From: a bacterium
GTDB taxonomy: Bacteria; Vulcanimicrobiota; Vulcanimicrobiia; Vulcanimicrobiales; Vulcanimicrobiaceae
NCBI GenBank assembly: GCA_021807645.1
Contig: JAKBCP010000013.1
Location: 1-9,384 of the forward strand
Direction: 5' to 3'
DNA: 9,384 nt
Both the position numbers and the translations under genes were made by a program. Below, piece by piece: positions 6,262 to 9,384 of this stretch; the stretch's first letter is position 1, and each line of letters starts with the position of its first letter. The notes beneath the pieces were generated by a model that was given only the letters and a program-made list of their open reading frames with translations, had not been told where the DNA came from and ran no database searches.

Positions 6262-6909
6262 TTAGAGAACGGGGAAGATTGCGAAGAACGCGCCCAAGAG
6301 CGCGATGAAGAGCCCGCTGATCACTTCTCCGTAGCGTTCGAAGCGGCCGAATTGCAACCGCGCGAGCCCGGCGCTGGAGAGCAAGCAGAGCACGACGTAG
6401 GTCAGCATCGTACTCGCTGCAAAGACGACCGACATCGCGACGAGCTGCGCGACGCCGTAGCGCGCGGCGGCAAAGAATGCCGGAATACCCTCGATCATCG
6501 GCGAGGAGCCGAGAATCACCAGCAGCGCGCCGCGCGAGTGCCCCTCGTCGTGCTCGTGGGCGTGCCCGTGCGCGTGAGCGCGGTCGTGCTCGCGCAATTC
6601 GCGCCAGCCGGCGATTGCGATCCAGAGGCCGAAGAGCACGAGCGCGACGCTCGAGAGGATGCCGAGCAGATGTCCGAAGCGTTGTGCGACGTAGATGCCG
6701 CCCGCCCAAACGACGACGGCGATGGCAAGCGTCGAGAGCGTATGTCCAAGCCCGGCGAGTAACGCCGCGCGCCCTACCTGCAACTGCGACCATTTCCGGC
6801 GACGCGCGAGCAGCGCGATCGGCGCCCAATGGTCGGGTACCATCGTGTGCAAGATGCCGACGGCGCCGACGGCGAGAACGAGCAAGAACTGCGGCGAGAG
6901 CATCGGCAC
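6262..6909 (-). CDS. NicO/RcnA-type nickel/cobalt transporter-like membrane protein
   Basis: This is a 215-residue polytopic membrane protein with about six hydrophobic segments. The first helix ends in HTMVPDH (21-27), an HX4DH motif as in nickel/cobalt transporters of the NiCoT/NicO group. The next helix has GHTLST (55-60), comparable to the family's GHS/T motif. Between helices 3 and 4 lies a histidine-rich loop, HDRAHAHGHAHEHDEGH (108-124), as in RcnA. Direction of transport cannot be told: RcnA-type members export Ni/Co, while NiCoT members import. No urease or hydrogenase genes are visible. The start may be GTG 6909 or, two codons in, ATG 6903; neither has a clear ribosome-binding site. 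It is 7 bp downstream of the kal-like gene and 7 bp upstream of the MFS gene. Confidence 0.78.
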   Translation of the reverse strand: MPMLSPQFLLVLAVGAVGILHTMVPDHWAPIALLARRRKWSQLQVGRAALLAGLGHTLSTLAIAVVVWAGGIYVAQRFGHLLGILSSVALVLFGLWIAIAGWRELREHDRAHAHGHAHEHDEGHSRGALLVILGSSPMIEGIPAFFAAARYGVAQLVAMSVVFAASTMLTYVVLCLLSSAGLARLQFGRFERYGEVISGLFIALLGAFFAIFPVL

Positions 6910-6916
6910 GCGCGAA

Positions 6917-7315
6917 TTAACGTCGTTTCTTCTGCTTCGGCGTCACGCAGGTGCCGCTCGCGCGGCAGACGACGACCGGCTCGTCGAGCAGGTCGGCGGC
7001 GCTCTCGTTGATATCGCTGCGAACGGCGATCACCTTGCGCGCTTCGAAACGCATCTTGCGCGAGGTATTGCCGACGGCGAGGATCTCGCCGCTCGCCTCG
7101 ATATAGTCGCCGGCATAGACCGGCGCGAGAAACTCGACGCTGTCGTAGGCGACGAAGAGCCCCTCGTCGCCGTCGAGCGCGATGAGCAGCTCCGTCGCGA
7201 CATCCCCGAAGAGCGCGAGCATGCGCGCACCGTCGACGAGATTGCCGCCGTAATGGGCGTCGTGCGCGCTCATGCGCAGGCGAATCAGGCTACGCCGCCC
7301 TTGGCTCTCTTCCAC
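6917..7315 (-). CDS. kal: 3-aminobutyryl-CoA / beta-alanyl-CoA ammonia-lyase-like hotdog protein
   Basis: This small cytoplasmic protein (132 residues) is of the hotdog fold. The segment [20 protein letters not shown], then [40 protein letters not shown] and [15 protein letters not shown] closely follows Kal, the 3-aminobutyryl-CoA ammonia-lyase of lysine fermentation, and its relative beta-alanyl-CoA ammonia-lyase. These enzymes remove ammonia from a beta-amino acyl-CoA to give an enoyl-CoA. The start chosen is GTG 7315, because the family keeps IRLRMS before HDAHYGG and because GGAGG lies 4 nt upstream; the ATG at 7273 would cut into the conserved block. It overlaps the mazG 3' end by 31 bp. 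The C-terminus ends in a basic KQKKRR tail. No other lysine-fermentation gene (kamA, kce, kdd) is nearby, so the substrate may differ. Confidence 0.85.
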   Translation of the reverse strand: MEESQGRRSLIRLRMSAHDAHYGGNLVDGARMLALFGDVATELLIALDGDEGLFVAYDSVEFLAPVYAGDYIEASGEILAVGNTSRKMRFEARKVIAVRSDINESAADLLDEPVVVCRASGTCVTPKQKKRR

Positions 7316-8469
7316 AATTCCTCCAGTTCGTCGAGCGTGAGATCGGCGAGCGCGACGCCGCGTTCGGCGGCCGCGCGCTCCATAAAGGTGAATCGACGGT
7401 AGAATTTTTCGTTTGCATCGCGCACCGCGCTCTCGGCGTCGATGCCCAACGCGCGCGCGAGATTGACCAGCGTAAAGAACACGTCCCCGAGCTCTTCGCG
7501 AACGTGATCGTCGTCGTTTTTTGCGCGTTGTGCCTCGGCGAGCTCCCCGAGCTCTTCGACGAGTTTCTCGAGAATGCCCGAAACGCCGGGCCAATCGAAG
7601 CCGACGCGCGCCGCTTTCTCCTGCATGCGCTGGCCGCGTTGGAGCGCACCGAGGTGCTGCGGGATACCGTCGAGCCGGCTCGCGCGCGCAAGCCCGGTCT
7701 TCTCTTGCGCTTTGAGTTTTTCCCAACTCCGCCACTGCGCATCGACGTCTTCGATGACGGCATCGGCAAAGACGTGTGGGTGTCGTCGCACCATTTTGTT
7801 CGCCAACGCGTCGATGACGTCGGCGACGGTGAACGCGCCGCTCTCGCTGGCGATCTGTGCGTGAAAGACGATCTGCAACAGCAGGTCGCCGAGCTCTTCG
7901 CAGAGCCCGTCGAGCCCGCCCTGCTCGATCGCTTCGACGACTTCATAGGTCTCTTCAATGAGGTAGGGCACCAACGTGCGGTGCGTCTGCTCGCGATCCC
8001 ACGGACAGCCGTAACGTAGCCGCGCCATCACTTCGACGAGTTCGGCGAAGCTGTAGCGCTGCGCTTGCGGCGGCAACGGCACCAGCGCAACTTCGAGCGA
8101 CGCCGCCAACGTCGCGCGCGCCATGCCGGGAACGATCTCCGTCCGCGCGCCGCGCGCATCGAGCGCGCGCTGAAGCTGCGCGAGGCCGGGGAAATCGGAG
8201 AACGGGTTGCCGAGAACGCCGATGCCGAGATCGCAGTCGTCGAGCGCATCGACGAAACGATCGATCGCATCGCTGCTGCCGCGAACGATTGCGGCGGCAT
8301 CGTGAAGCGGATCGGGATCGATCGCGATCTTTCGTTCCGCGAGCGCTTCGCGCAACGCGGGCGGCGCTAATAGCAGCGTCACGCGCGGGAGCCCGATCGA
8401 CGCTTCGATCGCGCCGACGGTCAGCAATGACGGGTCGCCGGGGCCAAGCCCGATGATACGAACGAGCAT
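7285..8469 (-). CDS. mazG: MazG nucleotide pyrophosphohydrolase fused to a short tetrapyrrole-methylase-like domain (YabN-like)
   Basis: This is a 394-residue cytoplasmic fusion. MazG hydrolyses non-canonical or stress-related NTPs to NMP and pyrophosphate. Residues 1-130 start with [13 protein letters not shown], the opening motif of SAM-dependent tetrapyrrole (porphyrin) methylases, and include [10 protein letters not shown] and [12 protein letters not shown]. Residues 140-390 hold two MazG units. Unit 1 has CPWDREQTH (155-163), EETYE (172-176) and EELGD (191-195), with RRHPHVF (228-234). Unit 2 has EELGE (305-309) and EELGD (325-329). Both EExxE...ExxD metal sites are intact. The architecture is that of Bacillus YabN (about 490 residues), but here the methylase part is roughly 95 residues shorter. 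The ATG at 8469 lacks a Shine-Dalgarno and follows a terminator by only 28 nt. First gene of the block with kal, NicO and MFS. Confidence 0.93.
   Translation of the reverse strand: MLVRIIGLGPGDPSLLTVGAIEASIGLPRVTLLLAPPALREALAERKIAIDPDPLHDAAAIVRGSSDAIDRFVDALDDCDLGIGVLGNPFSDFPGLAQLQRALDARGARTEIVPGMARATLAASLEVALVPLPPQAQRYSFAELVEVMARLRYGCPWDREQTHRTLVPYLIEETYEVVEAIEQGGLDGLCEELGDLLLQIVFHAQIASESGAFTVADVIDALANKMVRRHPHVFADAVIEDVDAQWRSWEKLKAQEKTGLARASRLDGIPQHLGALQRGQRMQEKAARVGFDWPGVSGILEKLVEELGELAEAQRAKNDDDHVREELGDVFFTLVNLARALGIDAESAVRDANEKFYRRFTFMERAAAERGVALADLTLDELEELWKRAKGGVA
7320..7324 (-). promoter_or_regulatory. Shine-Dalgarno for the kal-like gene, inside mazG
   Basis: GGAGG on the minus strand lies 4 nt before the GTG at 7315, within the last codons of mazG. 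It is the main sequence argument for the GTG over the ATG at 7273. Confidence 0.6.
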
Positions 8470-8497
8470 AGGGTTAAAAGGCTTCGCCGCAACACAA

Positions 8498-8530
8498 GAC
8501 GAGGCCCCGGTACCAGCCCGGAGCCTCGTC
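8498..8530 (-). terminator. Rho-independent terminator of the foldase gene
   Basis: On the minus strand GACGAGGC (8523-8530) pairs with GCCTCGTC (8498-8505). After one mismatch, four further pairs form around a 7-nt loop. The tail reads TTGTGTT, only moderately T-rich. It begins 23 bp past the foldase stop and ends 28 bp before the mazG ATG, so the two genes are probably separate transcripts. Confidence 0.75.
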
Positions 8531-8553
8531 GAGGTGCGATCGTTGCGCTGCGA

Positions 8554-9384
8554 TCAGTTTTTCGACGGCGGAGCCGACGGCGCTGCCGACGGAGCTTCCG
8601 TTGCCGTGCCGGCGGTCGCTGCGGGAGCGGCCGAAGGCGGCGGCGTCGGGAAGAGGCCGGTGAAGCGCGGATCGTTGATCTGAATCGTGGCCTTGCTCTG
8701 CAATCCGGCGATGAACGGCTGCACCAGCGGCGCCTCCGCCTGTTCGCGCAGCTGGTCTTCGATGCGCTGATGCACCGATGCGAGCGTCGCCTTCACCGCA
8801 GGCTTGCGCGCCTGCACCTGAATGATGTGCCAACCGAACGGCGAGTGCACCGGCGGGCTGATCGCGCCGATCTTGCCGGTCAATGCGTACGCTTCGAACG
8901 GCTTCACCATCTGGTTCGGGCCGAACCAACCGAGTTCGCCGCCTTTATCGCGGCTGCCGGGATCCTGCGAGTACTGCTTGGCGAGCGCCGAGAAGTGCTG
9001 GCCGGCTTTCAGATCCGCTTCGATCTTCTGCGCGGTCGCAAGATCGCTGACGAGAATGTGACGCGCTTTAATTTGCTCCGGGGTATCGAACTGCGCGTGA
9101 TTCTTGTTGAAGAACGCCGTAATCTGCGATTCGGGGATCTGCACGTTCTTGCCGACCGCAGCGTCGATGATGAGCTGCTGACGGATGATCTGATGCAGAT
9201 CGTGCTCGGTCAGGCCGTTCGCCGCCAACTGACGCTGAAACGATCCCGGCGGATAGTTTGCCGCGATCTCCGCTTCACGCGCCGCAATCTGCGCTTTCGT
9301 GATCTTGATGCCGTGGCGTTGACCGTACTGATCGAGCAGCGTCTGCAGAACGAGTTGCTGCAACACGCCGCGCGCCGTTGGGCT
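8554..9384 (-). CDS. PpiC/SurA-type peptidyl-prolyl isomerase (foldase), 5' end outside window
   Basis: This is the C-terminal 276 residues of a parvulin-type prolyl isomerase that probably acts outside the cytoplasmic membrane on secreted or outer-membrane proteins. The frame runs to the window edge (SPTARG precedes the GTG at 9366, which is therefore internal), so the signal peptide or lipobox is not seen. Counting from that GTG, residues 1-98 are a helical SurA_N-like chaperone region (VLQQLVLQTLLDQYGQ, TEHDLHQIIRQQL). Residues 100-187 are a complete PpiC domain: ARHILV, FSALAKQYSQDPGSRDKGGELGWF, MVKPFEAYAL, SPFGWHIIQV. A short helix (RIEDQLREQAEAPLVQPFI) follows. The last ~30 residues are a Pro/Ala/Ser/Thr-rich, probably disordered tail. 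PrsA-like lipoprotein versus soluble SurA-like cannot be decided without the N-terminus. It is followed by its own terminator. Confidence 0.93.
   Translation of the reverse strand, partial: SPTARGVLQQLVLQTLLDQYGQRHGIKITKAQIAAREAEIAANYPPGSFQRQLAANGLTEHDLHQIIRQQLIIDAAVGKNVQIPESQITAFFNKNHAQFDTPEQIKARHILVSDLATAQKIEADLKAGQHFSALAKQYSQDPGSRDKGGELGWFGPNQMVKPFEAYALTGKIGAISPPVHSPFGWHIIQVQARKPAVKATLASVHQRIEDQLREQAEAPLVQPFIAGLQSKATIQINDPRFTGLFPTPPPSAAPAATAGTATEAPSAAPSAPPSKN

Noticed and set aside
4959..6308. 449-residue plus-strand open frame opposite the MFS gene
   Set aside because: Extremely Arg/Glu/Asp-rich, no recognisable domain, and exactly antisense to a well-formed membrane protein; a GC-rich shadow frame.
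7486..7562. Repeated CCCCGAGCTCTTCG-like strings in mazG, with another relative near 7890
   Set aside because: They encode the repeated EELGE/EELGD motifs of the MazG units, so this is coding constraint rather than a DNA repeat.

Overview
The window is GC-rich bacterial DNA, densely coding, with about nine tenths of the genes on the minus strand and almost no spacer. The gene content (Sua5-type tRNA enzyme, MazG, PpiC-type foldase, DUF2252, transporters) is chromosomal. The composition, and the mix of an orphan Kal-type hotdog enzyme with a secreted EXORDIUM-like lipoprotein, would fit an uncultured soil lineage such as Eremiobacterota/Vulcanimicrobiota or a neighbouring phylum. That placement is inference, since no marker gene is present. 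There is no sign of phage, IS elements, CRISPR, tRNA or rRNA.

Layout, left to right. (1) Positions 2-775, plus strand: the C-terminal part of a copper-type P1B ATPase, cut by the window edge. It runs tail-to-tail into (2) a minus-strand three-gene block read right to left: sua5 (2888-3844), a DMT/EamA permease (1992-2891) and a DUF2252 protein (721-1995). Both junctions are ATGA stop/start overlaps, so the three are almost certainly co-transcribed and translationally coupled. A perfect 13-bp hairpin (3847-3882) sits directly before the sua5 start codon. (3) A single lipoprotein gene (3906-4922) with a TTG start, a strong Shine-Dalgarno sequence and its own 135-bp upstream region. That region holds a CRP-like palindrome and a leader hairpin. 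(4) A minus-strand four-gene block: mazG (7285-8469), kal-like hotdog enzyme (6917-7315), NicO/RcnA-type metal transporter (6262-6909) and MFS exporter (5058-6254), with gaps of 7 bp or an overlap of 31 bp. (5) A terminator (8498-8530), then the C-terminal part of a PpiC/SurA-type periplasmic foldase (8554-9384), cut by the right edge.

Functionally the blocks are mixed: tRNA t6A synthesis with an unrelated permease and a kinase-like DUF; nucleotide house-cleaning (MazG) with a CoA-ester lyase and two transporters. I see no dedicated novel defence or biosynthetic system. The points most worth following are the hairpin fused to the sua5 start, the HELSE-motif lipoprotein and its leader, the kinase-like motif order in DUF2252, and the orphan Kal homologue.
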